DNA of 64,000 bases from Pseudomonas sp. WN033 (GCA_002287035.1 NSKG01000002.1:1-64000), one strand, 5' to 3'; shown: positions 26,734 to 36,953, numbered from the stretch's first letter. Notes: generated by a model not told the origin, from the sequence alone. Numbers and translations: made by a program.

Positions 26734-27627
26734 CTATCTCAGGGAAGGAGAGTGCCTATGTTGGCAGGGCGTGACCGGAACCCAATACTCCATGCGCGCA
26801 TCCGGATTCTGAGGTTCGAAGTTTGGTGGATAGACCTCCAGATCGAAGCCATTGACCCCGCAATAGCCAGAGTCCGGCAGCCAGCTCTGAATAAACCAGT
26901 CGATGAGATGTTCAAGCTGCCCAATCGGGCCATGACAGGGAACCACCGCATATTGCTGAGCGGGAACGCTCAACCTGCTCAAACCTGGATCATTGGCCAG
27001 TGGTGCGACTACTCCAGCCCAGTAGGGAATACGTGCTTCGGGGTGGTTGTCACGCACATCGAGAACACCAATCCTTACCCGTGAGCGGGTATCAGCTACG
27101 CGCTGGGTAAAGCGCTGCCACAGCCCGGGAACGCTGGTTTTGAAGTCAGGTTTGGCAGCATAGAGCCCTGCGATTTCTCCAAAGACCCCCACAAGCTCAA
27201 ATGCCGGGCGTGTCTCAATCCGCACCTGCACCATTCGCTGCAAGACCGGGCTGTTACAGTCGGGTCGCAACGGTGTTCGCAGGCCGATGCGCACCCCTCG
27301 CTGTCGGTAATGTCCTGGTGGGCAGCCAAACATCTGCCGGAAACTGCGACTGAAGCTGATTTCTGATTCAAAGCCACAGGCCAGGGCTATATCCAGTTGC
27401 CGCAAGGGGGTATCAAGCAGCAACTCGGCAGCCTTGCTCAGGCGTAATTCGCGAATGTACTGAGCGACGCTCAGGCCGGTATGCAACATGAATACCCGCT
27501 GCAATTGCCAACGCGACCAGCAGCTCAGGCTGGCCAACTGGTCCAGCGGCAAGGCCTGGTCCAGATGAGCATGAATATGCTCAAGCACTCGGCTGATTCG
27601 GCTGAAAGATGGGTTGGCGACGGACAA
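26734..27627 (-). CDS. AraC-family regulator with GyrI-like effector domain
   Basis: 297 residues. Two helix-turn-helix motifs at about 10-110 (LDQALPLDQLASLSCWSRWQ, ACGFESEISFSRSFRQMFG) put it in the AraC/Rob branch with N-terminal DNA binding; residues 130-290 are a GyrI-like small-molecule domain (RIETRPAFELVGVFGEI, MEYWVPV near the end). Arranged upstream of and codirectional with the siderophore receptor, it probably activates it in response to the ligand. The only start upstream of the domain is TTG at 27627, without an SD; a GTG at about residue 14 is the alternative. Fur-like site at 27678. Confidence 0.85.
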   Translation of the reverse strand: MSVANPSFSRISRVLEHIHAHLDQALPLDQLASLSCWSRWQLQRVFMLHTGLSVAQYIRELRLSKAAELLLDTPLRQLDIALACGFESEISFSRSFRQMFGCPPGHYRQRGVRIGLRTPLRPDCNSPVLQRMVQVRIETRPAFELVGVFGEIAGLYAAKPDFKTSVPGLWQRFTQRVADTRSRVRIGVLDVRDNHPEARIPYWAGVVAPLANDPGLSRLSVPAQQYAVVPCHGPIGQLEHLIDWFIQSWLPDSGYCGVNGFDLEVYPPNFEPQNPDARMEYWVPVTPCQHRHSPSLR

Positions 27628-27677
27628 AGGGAAGGCCTGACACAGAATACTCCCGCTAGCTTACGGATGAACACACC

Positions 27678-27698
27678 AAATGCAAGTGATTGTCGTTT
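27678..27698 (-). promoter_or_regulatory. Possible Fur box upstream of AraC regulator
   Basis: AAATGCAAGTGATTGTCGTTT keeps the spacing and several core bases of a Fur site but is much less symmetric than the one before the receptor gene. Confidence 0.4.
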
Positions 27699-27775
27699 GC
27701 CTTGATTGATGTTGTGGGGATGCTGTCAGGTAAATACGGTATGCTCGGCCTTTTAAGCATTACGGGATTAAGCGC

Positions 27776-29140
27776 ATGGCCGCATATGATTTTGATCTGT
27801 TCGTGATTGGTGCCGGTTCCGGCGGGGTACGTGCCAGCCGTATGGCTGCGGGCTTTGGTGCCCGGGTCGCCGTAGCCGAAGACCGTTATCTGGGGGGCAC
27901 CTGCGTCAACGTCGGCTGTGTACCAAAAAAGCTGTTCGCTTATGCCGCTCATTTTGCCGAAGACTTCGAGGATGCCGCAGGCTATGGCTGGGATCTTCCG
28001 GCATCCGGGTTCAACTGGTCGCGCCTGGTCGAAAACAAGAATCGCGAGATTCTGCGGCTCAACGGCATTTATCGCAATCTACTGACCTCAGCCGGCGTTC
28101 AACTGATCGAAGGCCGGGCCAGACTGCTCGACTCACATACCGTCGAGGTTAACGGCCAGAGCTACACTGCCGAACGAATTCTGGTCGCCACCGGGGGCTG
28201 GCCGCATATTCCCGAGTTCCCAGGCCGCGAACATGTGATCAGTTCCAACGAAGTGTTCTACCTGCCAGAGTTACCCAAACGCACCCTGGTGGTTGGCGGT
28301 GGTTATATTGCTATCGAGTTCGCCAGTATTTTCCATGGCCTGGGTTGTGATTCGACCTTGCTGTATCGCGGCGAACTATTCCTGCGTGGTTTTGACCTGG
28401 GCGTGCGTGAGCATGTCGCCAAGACCCTGCAGGATAAGGGACTGGACCTGCGCTTCAATGCTGATGTTGAACGCATCGACAAGCAGCCCGATGGCAGCCT
28501 GCGTGTAGCACTGAAAAACGGGCAAACGCTGGAGGCTGACCTGGTGCTCTATGCCACCGGACGCAAACCGAATCTGGATGGCCTGGGGCTGGAAAATACC
28601 GGAGTAACCCTGGATGCCAAGGGCTTCATCGCCGTGGATAGCGACTACCAGACCCAGGATCCGGCAATTTTCGCCATCGGCGATGTAACCGATACCCTGC
28701 AACTGACTCCGGTTGCCCTGGCCGAAGGTATGGCCCTGGCCCGTCGGCTGTTTAAGCCAGAGGAGTATCGCCCGGTCGATTATGCCGACATCCCCACAGC
28801 GGTATTCTGCATTCCCAATATCGCCACGCTGGGCCTTAGCGAAGAGCAGGCAAGGGCCAAGGGCTACCAGCTCAAGGTATTTGAAAGTAGCTTCCGAGCC
28901 ATGCGCAATACCCTGGCCGGACGTAGTGAACAAAGCTTCATGAAGCTCTTGGTGGACAAGGTTAGCGACCGGGTGCTGGGCATTCACATGGTTGGCCCCG
29001 AGGCAGGGGAGATCGTTCAGGGGCTGGCAGTGGCGGTCAAGGCCGGTGCTACCAAAGCCGTTTTCGATGCAACCCTGGGTATCCATCCCACTGCAGCTGA
29101 GGAGTTTGTTACCATGCGCACCCCAACCCGGGAGGACTGA
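27776..29140 (+). CDS. gor: Glutathione-disulfide reductase
   Basis: 454 residues of the FAD/NAD(P) disulfide reductase family. FAD motif [14 protein letters not shown] near 12, redox pair Cys43/Cys48 in [18 protein letters not shown] motif [17 protein letters not shown] near 175 followed by [11 protein letters not shown] with arginines fit for the 2'-phosphate, and the C-terminal HPTAAEE with the active-site His. Reduces GSSG with NADPH in the cytoplasm. Monocistronic or leading the TRIC gene 34 bases on. Confidence 0.95.
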   Translation: MAAYDFDLFVIGAGSGGVRASRMAAGFGARVAVAEDRYLGGTCVNVGCVPKKLFAYAAHFAEDFEDAAGYGWDLPASGFNWSRLVENKNREILRLNGIYRNLLTSAGVQLIEGRARLLDSHTVEVNGQSYTAERILVATGGWPHIPEFPGREHVISSNEVFYLPELPKRTLVVGGGYIAIEFASIFHGLGCDSTLLYRGELFLRGFDLGVREHVAKTLQDKGLDLRFNADVERIDKQPDGSLRVALKNGQTLEADLVLYATGRKPNLDGLGLENTGVTLDAKGFIAVDSDYQTQDPAIFAIGDVTDTLQLTPVALAEGMALARRLFKPEEYRPVDYADIPTAVFCIPNIATLGLSEEQARAKGYQLKVFESSFRAMRNTLAGRSEQSFMKLLVDKVSDRVLGIHMVGPEAGEIVQGLAVAVKAGATKAVFDATLGIHPTAAEEFVTMRTPTRED

Positions 29141-29174
29141 CAATCCCGGCCTGACATTGCTGGAGCGTACCTGA

Positions 29175-29813
29175 ATGACCTGGTTTTATGCGTTCGATCT
29201 GTTCGGTGTGGCGGTGTTCGCCATTACCGGGGCGCTGATGGCCGGACGCAAGTCCATGGACCTGTTCGGGGTGATGGTGATCGCCATCATCACCGCGCTG
29301 GGCGGCGGCACTCTGCGTGACGCCATTCTGGATAATCACCCGGTGAGCTGGATTCGTAACGACCTCTATATTCTGGTGGCGGTTCTGGCCGCCATCGCAA
29401 CGGTTGTTTGGGTCCGTTTTACCCGGCCGATTCACGAAACCGGGCTGCTGGTGGCTGATGCCTTTGGCCTGGCGGTGTTCACCGTGATCGGTACCCAGGT
29501 TGCCCTGCAACATGATGTGCCGATCAGTGCTGCGGTGATCATGGGGGTAATGACCGGAGTGGCCGGCGGGGTGATGCGCGATATCATCTGCAACGAGATT
29601 CCACTGATCTTCCATAAGGAAATCTACGCCACTGCCTGCATCGCCGGCTCACTGGTGTATATCGGCCTGTATTATCTGGGGATCCCGGAAAACCTCGACA
29701 TCACTCTGGCGATCCTGACAGTGCTGGTGATTCGCCTGGCGGCAATTCGCTGGCACTTGGGGTTGCCACGGTTCCACCTGCTTGACCGGACACCCCCAAA
29801 CGACGATCAGTGA
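29175..29813 (+). CDS. TRIC/UPF0126 family membrane channel
   Basis: 212 residues with about seven transmembrane helices built of two UPF0126 repeats: FDLFGVAVFAITGALMAGRK...GGGTLRDAIL (about 6-55) and DAFGLAVFTVIGTQVALQ...GVAGGVMRDIICNEIP (about 95-150). Bacterial members form trimeric cation channels; YicG/YadS-type members have been linked to glycine uptake. Substrate here is not determinable. Its end overlaps the opposing PCuAC gene by seven bases. Confidence 0.85.
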   Translation: MTWFYAFDLFGVAVFAITGALMAGRKSMDLFGVMVIAIITALGGGTLRDAILDNHPVSWIRNDLYILVAVLAAIATVVWVRFTRPIHETGLLVADAFGLAVFTVIGTQVALQHDVPISAAVIMGVMTGVAGGVMRDIICNEIPLIFHKEIYATACIAGSLVYIGLYYLGIPENLDITLAILTVLVIRLAAIRWHLGLPRFHLLDRTPPNDDQ

Positions 29814-30301
29814 TGATGGTGGCCGTTGCCATGCCCATGTTCATGTCCGTGTGACGGCCCATCCTGATCCTCGACCGCTACCTCGACCTCGATCTCACCG
29901 GCATGTTCGAATCGCAGCGTCAGCGGGAAACGCTCACCCGCCACCAACGGCTGTTGCAGATTGAACAGCATGATGTGATAGCCGCCTGGCTCGAAACTGA
30001 TTCGCTGACCTGGCTCAACCACGACCTGTTCAATTTGCTGCATCTTCATCAGGCCATCGGCATGCACATGCTCGTGCAGCTCGGTATAGGCCGCTGCCGG
30101 AGTCTCGGCGCCCAGTAGCCGGTCAACGTGGGAGCCCTGGTTCTCGATGACCAGATAAGCTGCACCAGTCGGTGCAACCGGCGGCATCGCGCGCGACCAG
30201 GGATGATCAATATGTAGCTCCCCGGCCCGGTATTCATGGGCAGAGGCCATACCGCTCAGCAGAAAGGCAGCGCTGACTGCCAGAAACGCCTTGATCGACA
30301 T
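29807..30301 (-). CDS. PCuAC periplasmic copper chaperone
   Basis: 164 residues, signal peptide to about residue 21. The Cu(I) site is visible as H76, M85/M87, H109 and M111 (ELHEHVHADGLMKM, GGYHIML), the PCuAC/DUF461 pattern, which delivers copper to the CuA centre of cytochrome oxidase. The C-terminal 14 residues are a His/Gly tail (HGHEHGHGNGHHHH) that could bind Cu(II), Zn or Ni; some PCuAC proteins have such an extension. Alone on its strand and convergent with the TRIC gene. Confidence 0.9.
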   Translation of the reverse strand: MSIKAFLAVSAAFLLSGMASAHEYRAGELHIDHPWSRAMPPVAPTGAAYLVIENQGSHVDRLLGAETPAAAYTELHEHVHADGLMKMQQIEQVVVEPGQRISFEPGGYHIMLFNLQQPLVAGERFPLTLRFEHAGEIEVEVAVEDQDGPSHGHEHGHGNGHHHH

Positions 30302-30537
30302 GCAAAATCTCCTTGCGATAGTGAGTCACGAGCCTAGCGCGCCAACTGGTTGCTGAACAAGGCCTATGAACTGGAACCCTCGATATCGGGCCATGCAACC
30401 GCTTCTTCAAGCTGATCCTTGTGGAAAATCAAGCGCAAAAATGTGGTTTGGTTAACCAATTGGAACAAATAAGTGGCTGTTCGCCATCACTCAAATGGCG
30501 CACACTGTGTTCAGAGGCGACCGTCAAGGAGTCGAGC

Positions 30538-30897
30538 ATGTCAGCTAGCGCCAATGGTCTCGCAGTACAAGAACGCAGAAAACTGGAGCGTCATCACGTG
30601 AGTAGCAGCCTGGAGGTATTCGATCTGGATACCGGGGAGTTTCTGGGACGGGTGGTGGATTTACACACTGAAGGACTGATGCTGCTCAGTGAGCGTCCAA
30701 TTGAGCTGTATCGCGGTTATGCGCTGCAGGTCAACTTGCCGATGACTTTCGATGGTATGCGCGAAATTCTTCTCGATGCGCGCAGTCTCTGGAATCGTGA
30801 AAGCCTGGCGGGCGGCCAGTACTGGACAGGGCTGCACTTCACCCATTTGCCGGATGCCTCGCGGCGCTGTATCGAGCGGATGGTCGGAAGCGCTTGA
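30538..30897 (+). CDS. PilZ-domain protein
   Basis: 119 residues from the ATG at 30538 (SD AAGGAG); a longer frame starting at GTG 30421 is not supported. PilZ features: RRKLER (RxxxR, 14-18), and D41-L-H43-T-E-G46 in place of D/N-x-S-x2-G, so His replaces Ser in the second c-di-GMP motif. The C-terminal half (SLWNRESLAGGQYWTGLHFT) fits the PilZ barrel. Probably a c-di-GMP receptor, with some doubt because of the His. The ABC exporter genes start 36 bases later on the same strand. Confidence 0.82.
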   Translation: MSASANGLAVQERRKLERHHVSSSLEVFDLDTGEFLGRVVDLHTEGLMLLSERPIELYRGYALQVNLPMTFDGMREILLDARSLWNRESLAGGQYWTGLHFTHLPDASRRCIERMVGSA

Positions 30898-30933
30898 TGC
30901 TAGACTGAACCCGCTCATGGAGGGGTTCACCGT

Positions 30934-31647
30934 ATGTCCGACAATCTGCCGGTATTTCGTACCCGCAATCTGACCCGCAGCTTCCCGATGGGTGAGGTCG
31001 AAATCCAGGCTTTGCGTGGTGTTGACCTGGAGCTGTACCAAGGCGAGTTTGTGGTGATGCTTGGGGCATCGGGCAGTGGCAAATCGACCCTGCTTAACAT
31101 CCTCGGTGGCCTGGACAGTCCCAGCAGCGGCGAACTTCATTATCGCGACACTGATCTCAGCCATGCCAGCGATGCGACCCTGACGCGCTTTCGCCGCGAA
31201 CATGTGGGTTTTGTCTTCCAGTTCTACAACCTGATTCCCAGCCTGACCGCGCTGGAGAATATCGCGATTGTCACCGACATTGCCTCCAATCCCATGCCGC
31301 CAGCCGAAGCGCTGGCACTGGTGGGGCTGGAAGGGCGCATGCACCATTTTCCCTCGCAACTGTCCGGTGGTGAACAACAACGCGTAGCCATTGCCCGGGC
31401 TGTGGCCAAGAACCCCAAAGTCCTGCTCTGCGATGAGCCAACCGGTGCCCTGGACTCGAAAACCGGTATCCGTGTGCTCGAAGTGTTGCAGGACATCAAT
31501 CGGCGCCTGGGTACTACTACCGCAGTAATTACCCATAATGCGGCGATTGCCGACATGGCCGACCGAATCATCCGTCTGACCGATGGACGGGTCAGCGAGG
31601 TGCGCAGCAACCACAACAAGCGCTCGCCTGCCGAACTGAGTTGGTAG
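30934..31647 (+). CDS. ABC transporter ATP-binding protein (MacB/LolD type)
   Basis: 237 residues. Walker [12 protein letters not shown] (about 47-57), Q-loop [17 protein letters not shown], signature [14 protein letters not shown], Walker [12 protein letters not shown] and switch His in [14 protein letters not shown] are intact. The LDSKTG after Walker B is typical of the MacB/LolD/DevA group, which works with FtsX-type permeases to move lipids, lipoproteins or drugs across the envelope by mechanotransmission. First gene of a three-gene set with permease and adaptor. Confidence 0.92.
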   Translation: MSDNLPVFRTRNLTRSFPMGEVEIQALRGVDLELYQGEFVVMLGASGSGKSTLLNILGGLDSPSSGELHYRDTDLSHASDATLTRFRREHVGFVFQFYNLIPSLTALENIAIVTDIASNPMPPAEALALVGLEGRMHHFPSQLSGGEQQRVAIARAVAKNPKVLLCDEPTGALDSKTGIRVLEVLQDINRRLGTTTAVITHNAAIADMADRIIRLTDGRVSEVRSNHNKRSPAELSW

Positions 31648-31649
31648 TC

Positions 31650-34010
31650 ATGCGGACCCTGCATATCAAGCTGCTACGCGGACTCTGGTCCTTGAAAGGG
31701 CAGGGTATGGCCATCGCCATGGTCATCGCTATTGGTGTAGGCATGTATGTTATGGCCCTGACCGCACTGGAATCACTGCGCGAAACCCAGAGCGGCTTTT
31801 ACCACGACCAACGCTTCAGTGATGTGTTCGCCGAACTCAAACGGGCGCCAGAAAGTGTCGCCGAACGTATCGCTGAACTGCCCGGAATAGCCGTGCTGGA
31901 TACTCGAGTCCGGGCACCACTGCATATTCGTCTGAGTGGCTTCGATGAGTCCATTACCGGTCAGGCATTATCAATTCCCGATGGGCGGCAACCGCAACTC
32001 AATCGCCTGTACCTGCGGGCGGGTGAGATGCCTGAAACCGGTCGGGATGACCAGGTGCTGGTCAGTGAGGCCTTTGCCGAGGCCCACGCACTGGTGCCTG
32101 GCGATAGCCTCGACGTTGTCATCAATGGCCGTTTCCGGCAACTGCGGATCAGCGGCATCGTTCTGTCACCCGAATTCATTTATCAGATTCGTCCGGGGGA
32201 TCTGTTTCCTGATTTCGCCCGCTATGCGTTGATCTGGATGAACCGCAGCGCATTGGCGGCAGCGTTCAATATGGAAGGTGCGTTCAACGATATGGTGATC
32301 AGGCTGGCACCCAATGCCAGCGCCGACGGGGTCATCGCTCAGCTTGACCCAATCCTCGAACCCTGGGGCGGACTTGGGGCTTACGGCCGGGACGATCAGA
32401 TGTCCCACCGCTACCTGGATGAAGAGCTGGCCCAACTGGAAACCATGGCTCGCGTCCTGCCGCTGATTTTCATCGCCGTCGCTGCATTCTTGCTCAATGT
32501 GGTCAGTGCCCGGTTGATTCGCACCCAGCGCGAACAGATTGCCGTGCTCAAGGCCTTCGGTTATGACAACCTGACTGTGGCAGGACACTACCTGGCACTG
32601 ATCGCGGTTATAGTCTGTATTGGCGCCTTGCTTGGCGTGCTCCTTGGCGGCTGGCTGGCCAGTGGTCTGGCCGGTATTTACCAGGACTATTTCCGTTTTC
32701 CCTGGCTGCACTTTCGCGTGCGCCCGCAGGTGGCACTAACCGGGGTGGTTATTGCTGGCGGTAGCGCACTACTGGGAACTGTCGGGGCACTACGCATGGC
32801 CTTTCGGCTGCCGCCAGCCCAGGCCATGCGTCCTGAGGCACCGGCACGCTACCGGCGCACGCTGATTGAGCGCCTGGGGATAGGATGGTTGAGTCAGCCC
32901 ACGCGGATGATTTTGCGCAACCTGGAGCGCCAACCGCTGAAGTCAGTGCTATCGGTCATAGGTATTGCCCTGGCCGTAGCGGTCATGATGCTGACCGGCT
33001 TTCAGCAGGGCGCGATCGGTCATATGCTTGATGTCCAGTTTCGCCTGGCGCAGAAGCAGGATCTCACTGTTTCATTCAGCGACCCTGTCGGCTATTCGGC
33101 ACTGTATTCACTGCGCAATCTGCCCGGTGTTTATCACGTCGAAGGCTTTCGGGCAGTACCTGCCACTTTGCGCAATGGTCACTATCGCTATCGGGGAGCC
33201 TTGCAAGGCTTTGAGCACCCCGCCAACCTGTTCCAGGTGCTTGACGCCACGCTGAACCCGATCAGACTGCCGCCAGAAGGCGTGTTGCTGACCGATCATC
33301 TGGCCAACCTGCTGGAGATAAAGCCTGGGGACTTGCTACAGGTTCAGGTGCTGGACGGACGCAGGCCGGAACTGGAGATCCCCGTGGTTGGCATTGTGAC
33401 CGAATATATCGGTGTGGGTGCCTATCTCAGCCGTGACTACCTGAGCCGCCTGCTGGGTGAGGGTCCATCCTACAGCGGGGCCTTCATGGCGGCCGAAGCC
33501 GAACAGCTTGAACGCCTGCAACATGAACTGGAGGGTATGCCCAAGGTTCTGGGTGTGGCGCTCAGAGCCAGTAATATTGATGCTTTTCACCGGTTGATGG
33601 ATGAAACCATCCTGGTGTTTACCTTGTTCAGCGTGCTGATGGCCGGCTGTATTGCCTTTGCCGTGGTCTACAACAATGCTCGCATCGCCTTTGCCGAACG
33701 TGGTCGTGAACTGGCCAGTCTCAGGGTGCTGGGCTTTACCAGGGCGGAAACAGCCTTCATTCTGTTGGGCGAGTTGATGCTGCTGACGTTACTGGCCTTG
33801 GTACCGGGTTTTGTCATAGGGGCTGGGCTGTGCTGGCTATTGACCTGGGGGATGCAAACCGATCTGTACCGTATTCCTTTGGTACTGACGCCCAGGACCT
33901 ATGCCATGGCTACGCTGGTGGTTCTGCTGGCAACGCTGCTGTCGGCATCGCTGATCTGGCGCAAGCTGGTGCGGCTGGACATGATCGCGGCGCTCAAGGC
34001 TCCGGAGTAG
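31650..34010 (+). CDS. ABC transporter permease, duplicated FtsX domains
   Basis: 786 residues from the ATG at 31650, two bases after the ATPase stop; a TTG at 31641 is in frame but unlikely. It has an N-terminal helix, a large periplasmic part (about 50-260), an FtsX core near 265-400 ([31 protein letters not shown]), then a second helix, periplasmic part and FtsX core near 650-785 ([20 protein letters not shown]). The duplicated FtsX layout is that of large MacB/YknZ-like exporters. Substrate unknown. Confidence 0.9.
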   Translation: MRTLHIKLLRGLWSLKGQGMAIAMVIAIGVGMYVMALTALESLRETQSGFYHDQRFSDVFAELKRAPESVAERIAELPGIAVLDTRVRAPLHIRLSGFDESITGQALSIPDGRQPQLNRLYLRAGEMPETGRDDQVLVSEAFAEAHALVPGDSLDVVINGRFRQLRISGIVLSPEFIYQIRPGDLFPDFARYALIWMNRSALAAAFNMEGAFNDMVIRLAPNASADGVIAQLDPILEPWGGLGAYGRDDQMSHRYLDEELAQLETMARVLPLIFIAVAAFLLNVVSARLIRTQREQIAVLKAFGYDNLTVAGHYLALIAVIVCIGALLGVLLGGWLASGLAGIYQDYFRFPWLHFRVRPQVALTGVVIAGGSALLGTVGALRMAFRLPPAQAMRPEAPARYRRTLIERLGIGWLSQPTRMILRNLERQPLKSVLSVIGIALAVAVMMLTGFQQGAIGHMLDVQFRLAQKQDLTVSFSDPVGYSALYSLRNLPGVYHVEGFRAVPATLRNGHYRYRGALQGFEHPANLFQVLDATLNPIRLPPEGVLLTDHLANLLEIKPGDLLQVQVLDGRRPELEIPVVGIVTEYIGVGAYLSRDYLSRLLGEGPSYSGAFMAAEAEQLERLQHELEGMPKVLGVALRASNIDAFHRLMDETILVFTLFSVLMAGCIAFAVVYNNARIAFAERGRELASLRVLGFTRAETAFILLGELMLLTLLALVPGFVIGAGLCWLLTWGMQTDLYRIPLVLTPRTYAMATLVVLLATLLSASLIWRKLVRLDMIAALKAPE

Positions 34011-34013
34011 GGA

Positions 34014-35201
34014 ATGAAACATAGCAAACGCAGGCTGATTCTGGCGGGAGTAGGTGTGGCGCTGTTGCTAGCCTTGGGGCTAGGCTTCCGCTCGCCGGCG
34101 GTACTGGTGGAAACCGCCGAAGTGCAGCAGGGGCCGTTTCGGGTCAGTATCGAAGAAGAGGGCAGAACTCGGCTTGCCGATCGTTATGAAGTCTCGGCAG
34201 CGGTAGCCGGCCACCTCAACCGGATCGAACTGGAACCTGGCGACAGACTGGAGCCCGGCGACAGACTGTTCACTATCAACCCGTCGGCCAGCATTCCACT
34301 GGACAGCCGTAGCCGCTCCCAGGCCGAAGCAGCGCTGGCTTCCGCTGAAGCCGCATTGCTCGCAGCTCATAGCCTGGTTGACAGCGAGCAGGCTCGCCTG
34401 CAACTGGCTGAAACCGAGTTGAGTCGAATTCGGCGCCTGGTCAATGCAGGGCATGTTGCCGTAGACGCCCTTGACCGCGCCGAGACTGAACAGCGCCAAG
34501 CTGATGCAGCCTTGCGCTCGGCTCGATTTGCCGCCGATGTGGCGCGTCACGAACGAGATAATGCCCAGGCGGTTTTGGCAGTTACCAGCGGGCAGCCTGG
34601 GTCGGAAGCTCTGATCGTTCGTTCTCCCTTGTCTGCAACTGTCCTGCGCCGGCTGCGCCAGAGTGAAGGACCGGTGTCGGCCGGCGACAAGCTTCTGGTA
34701 CTGGGCGATCTGGACAGTCTTGAAGTGGAAGTGGACGTCCTGTCGGCCGATGCGGTGCGCCTGCGCCCCGGCATGCCGGTAGAACTTGAACGTTGGGGTG
34801 GCGATTCTTTGCTGAACGGACTGGTCAAGCGGATCGAGCCTGCGGGTTTTACCAAGGTCTCCGCCCTTGGGGTCGATGAACAGCGAGTGTGGGTCATAGT
34901 CGAATTGATCTCGCCACGTGCAGCCTGGCAGCACCTTGGCGATGGCTACCGGGTTGAAGCACGCTTTGTGCAATGGCAGGCCGACGATGTGTTGCAGATT
35001 CCTACCAGCGCACTGTTTCGCCAGAGTGGCGGCTGGGCGGTGTATCTGCTGAACAATGGTCGGGCCCAGTTGCGAGAGGTCAACCCTGGTCGACGTAGCG
35101 GGCTGGTGACCGAAATAATCGAAGGTCTGGGGGCAGGGGAGCGAGTAATCCTTTATCCCGGGCAAGAGATAGCCGCAGGCACAAGGGTGAAGGAGCGCTG
35201 A
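34014..35201 (+). CDS. HlyD/RND-type periplasmic adaptor subunit
   Basis: 395 residues with an N-terminal membrane anchor (8-27), a split lipoyl domain (RYEVSAAVAGHLNRIELEPGD and LIVRSPLSATVLRRLR), a long alpha-helical hairpin (about 100-195, Ala/Glu/Arg-rich) and beta-barrel and membrane-proximal domains to the end. It would bridge the ABC permease to an outer-membrane channel. No TolC-like gene is nearby, so a shared channel is likely. A short repeat LEPGDRLEPGDRL (about 77-89) is curious. It starts three bases after the permease. Confidence 0.9.
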   Translation: MKHSKRRLILAGVGVALLLALGLGFRSPAVLVETAEVQQGPFRVSIEEEGRTRLADRYEVSAAVAGHLNRIELEPGDRLEPGDRLFTINPSASIPLDSRSRSQAEAALASAEAALLAAHSLVDSEQARLQLAETELSRIRRLVNAGHVAVDALDRAETEQRQADAALRSARFAADVARHERDNAQAVLAVTSGQPGSEALIVRSPLSATVLRRLRQSEGPVSAGDKLLVLGDLDSLEVEVDVLSADAVRLRPGMPVELERWGGDSLLNGLVKRIEPAGFTKVSALGVDEQRVWVIVELISPRAAWQHLGDGYRVEARFVQWQADDVLQIPTSALFRQSGGWAVYLLNNGRAQLREVNPGRRSGLVTEIIEGLGAGERVILYPGQEIAAGTRVKER

Positions 35202-35251
35202 TCCAGCCCTGTGCCATACTGCAGGTACTGGCAAAGGAACCGGAGGCGACC

Positions 35252-35467
35252 ATGTCTGACCATCATGTCTACAAGAAAGTTGAAATTGTCGGTTCGTCGA
35301 AAATCAGCATCGACGATGCCATCAACAATGCCATCACCGAGTGCAGTAAAAGTATCAAGAACGTAGAATGGTTCGAAGTGACGGAAACCCGAGGTCATGT
35401 CGTCAATGGCAAAGTAGGGCACTTTCAGGTGGTACTGAAAGTGGGATTCCGTATCGAAGGCAGCTAG
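35252..35467 (+). CDS. Dodecin (flavin-binding)
   Basis: 71 residues, normal dodecin size. Dodecins form hollow dodecamers that store and protect flavins. W40 in NVEWFEVTETRGHV stacks on the isoalloxazine; Q59 in GHFQVVLKVGFRI contacts it. SD CCGGAGGCG is strong. It lies 50 bases after the adaptor gene; a link to the exporter is not evident. Confidence 0.95.
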   Translation: MSDHHVYKKVEIVGSSKISIDDAINNAITECSKSIKNVEWFEVTETRGHVVNGKVGHFQVVLKVGFRIEGS

Positions 35468-35501
35468 TCTGCTCGAGCCAAATGGAGCTTAAAGCGCGGT
35501 T

Positions 35502-36374
35502 ATGACGGCAACACTACCCGAAGGTCTGGCGCTGACCCGCAATGCGCACGGCCGAGAATTCATCCAGATCAATCATCCGGCGGTAACCGCCACCATTGCC
35601 CTGGAAGGTGCGCAGGTGATTGACTGCGTACCTGCCGGCAAGCAGCCGCTACTGTGGATGAGCCCCATCGACCCGCGCATGCCGGGCACCGCTCTGCGCG
35701 GGGGCATCCCACTGTGCTGGCCATGGTTTGGCAATTCCCGTCCTGGGCCTGCCCACGGTATTGCCCGTACCAGTCCATGGCAACTGATTGATGCCCAGCG
35801 CGATGATCAGCAGGTGCGTCTGCGCCTGGAGCTCGCAGCAGAGCAGATGAAAGCCTTGCTGCCTGATGAACGCTGGCACCTGCAGGTGGAGTTTGTAATC
35901 GGCAAACAGCTGAGTGTCAGCCTTACCAGCACCAACCTTGGCAAGCAGGCGCAACCACTGAGCCAGGCGCTGCACAGTTACCTGCCGGTAGCCGATATCA
36001 CCCAAGCCAGCATTACCGGCCTGGAAGGCTGCCGTTACATCGACCAGCTGACCAGCCAGGAACACCGGGCCCAACCTGGGCCGATCCTGATCGATCAGGA
36101 AGTCGACCGCATCTATTACGACCATACCGCACCGGTGATCCTGCACCAACACAACGGCCGCTGCCTGGAAGTCACTCGCGAAGGTAGTCACTCACTGGTC
36201 GTCTGGAACCCCTGGCAGGCCAAAGCCGCCAGACTCAGCCAGTTTCCCCAAGATGGCTTTCGCCAGATGATCTGCCTGGAAGCCAGCAACGCCGGGCCTG
36301 ATGCTCGCGTGCTTGAGCCTGGGCAAAGCCATACACTGGTAACCCGGATTCGCCAGGTGCCTGGGACAGGCTGA
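35502..36374 (+). CDS. D-hexose-6-phosphate mutarotase (YeaD family)
   Basis: 290 residues of the aldose-1-epimerase-like beta-sandwich family. GTALRGGIPLCWPWFGN (about 64-80), GIARTSPWQL, the HSYLPVADI segment with catalytic His and the late ...VVWNPWQAKAARLSQFPQDG and MICLEAS segments with the catalytic Glu are as in YeaD. It interconverts alpha and beta anomers of glucose-6-phosphate. No operon partner apart from the dodecin gene upstream. Confidence 0.88.
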   Translation: MTATLPEGLALTRNAHGREFIQINHPAVTATIALEGAQVIDCVPAGKQPLLWMSPIDPRMPGTALRGGIPLCWPWFGNSRPGPAHGIARTSPWQLIDAQRDDQQVRLRLELAAEQMKALLPDERWHLQVEFVIGKQLSVSLTSTNLGKQAQPLSQALHSYLPVADITQASITGLEGCRYIDQLTSQEHRAQPGPILIDQEVDRIYYDHTAPVILHQHNGRCLEVTREGSHSLVVWNPWQAKAARLSQFPQDGFRQMICLEASNAGPDARVLEPGQSHTLVTRIRQVPGTG

Positions 36375-36383
36375 GCCCTGAAG

Positions 36384-36821
36384 TTACTGGGTGTCAGGCT
36401 CGCGACGGGCTCTGGCAGCCTGAACCACACGCTCAGCCGGCACCCGTAACTGGCGCAGCAGATACTCCTTGAACTCCGGATGCCAGGGCTGGCGATCGAT
36501 GGCCTGCGCCATACAACCAAGCCAGGCATCACGCTCAGGCTCGCCGATCGGCCAACGCGCGTGAAAGCTCGGAATGCTGATCTGGCCATAGCGTTCGAGA
36601 AACAGCCTGGGGCCACCAAGCCAACCACACAGGAAGCGGGTCAGCTTATCGCGAGCCTCAGTCAGATCCTCTCTGTGCATAGCACGAATATCGGCAGCGT
36701 CAGGCCAGCTATCCATGATCTGGTAGAAGTCATCGACCAGTTGGCGAATACCGTCATAACCGCCAGCGGCTTGAAAGGACGCATCTTCCTGGCCGTAGCG
36801 AGGCTTGTTTGAATCGTTCAT
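36384..36821 (-). CDS. Group II truncated hemoglobin
   Basis: 145 residues. A 2-on-2 globin: GGYDGIRQLVDDFYQIM holds the B/E-helix start with B10 Tyr, LTRFLCGWLGGPRLFLERYG matches the E-F region, proximal His is in IPSFHARWPIG, and the G8 Trp is in RDAWLGCMAQAI, all typical of group II (GlbO-like). Likely handles O2, NO or peroxide. The N-terminal 17 residues are polar and variable. Convergent with the mutarotase gene. Confidence 0.9.
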   Translation of the reverse strand: MNDSNKPRYGQEDASFQAAGGYDGIRQLVDDFYQIMDSWPDAADIRAMHREDLTEARDKLTRFLCGWLGGPRLFLERYGQISIPSFHARWPIGEPERDAWLGCMAQAIDRQPWHPEFKEYLLRQLRVPAERVVQAARARREPDTQ

Positions 36822-36953
36822 GGGGACTCAGGCAATAGAGTGAGCAGGGGGATATTGTAGTGGTTGATCAGTACAGCTTGTATCGGTTAATACGCAATTT
36901 AACATAATATACATTATACGAACTTAAGGGTCAGGCCCAAGCACTACAAAGTA

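Noticed and set aside
36909..36922. ATACATTATACGAA, matching half of the phage P1 loxP site
   Set aside because: Only one arm and part of the spacer match; the other 13-bp arm is missing, the region is simply A/T-rich, and there is no recombinase nearby. Most likely coincidence.
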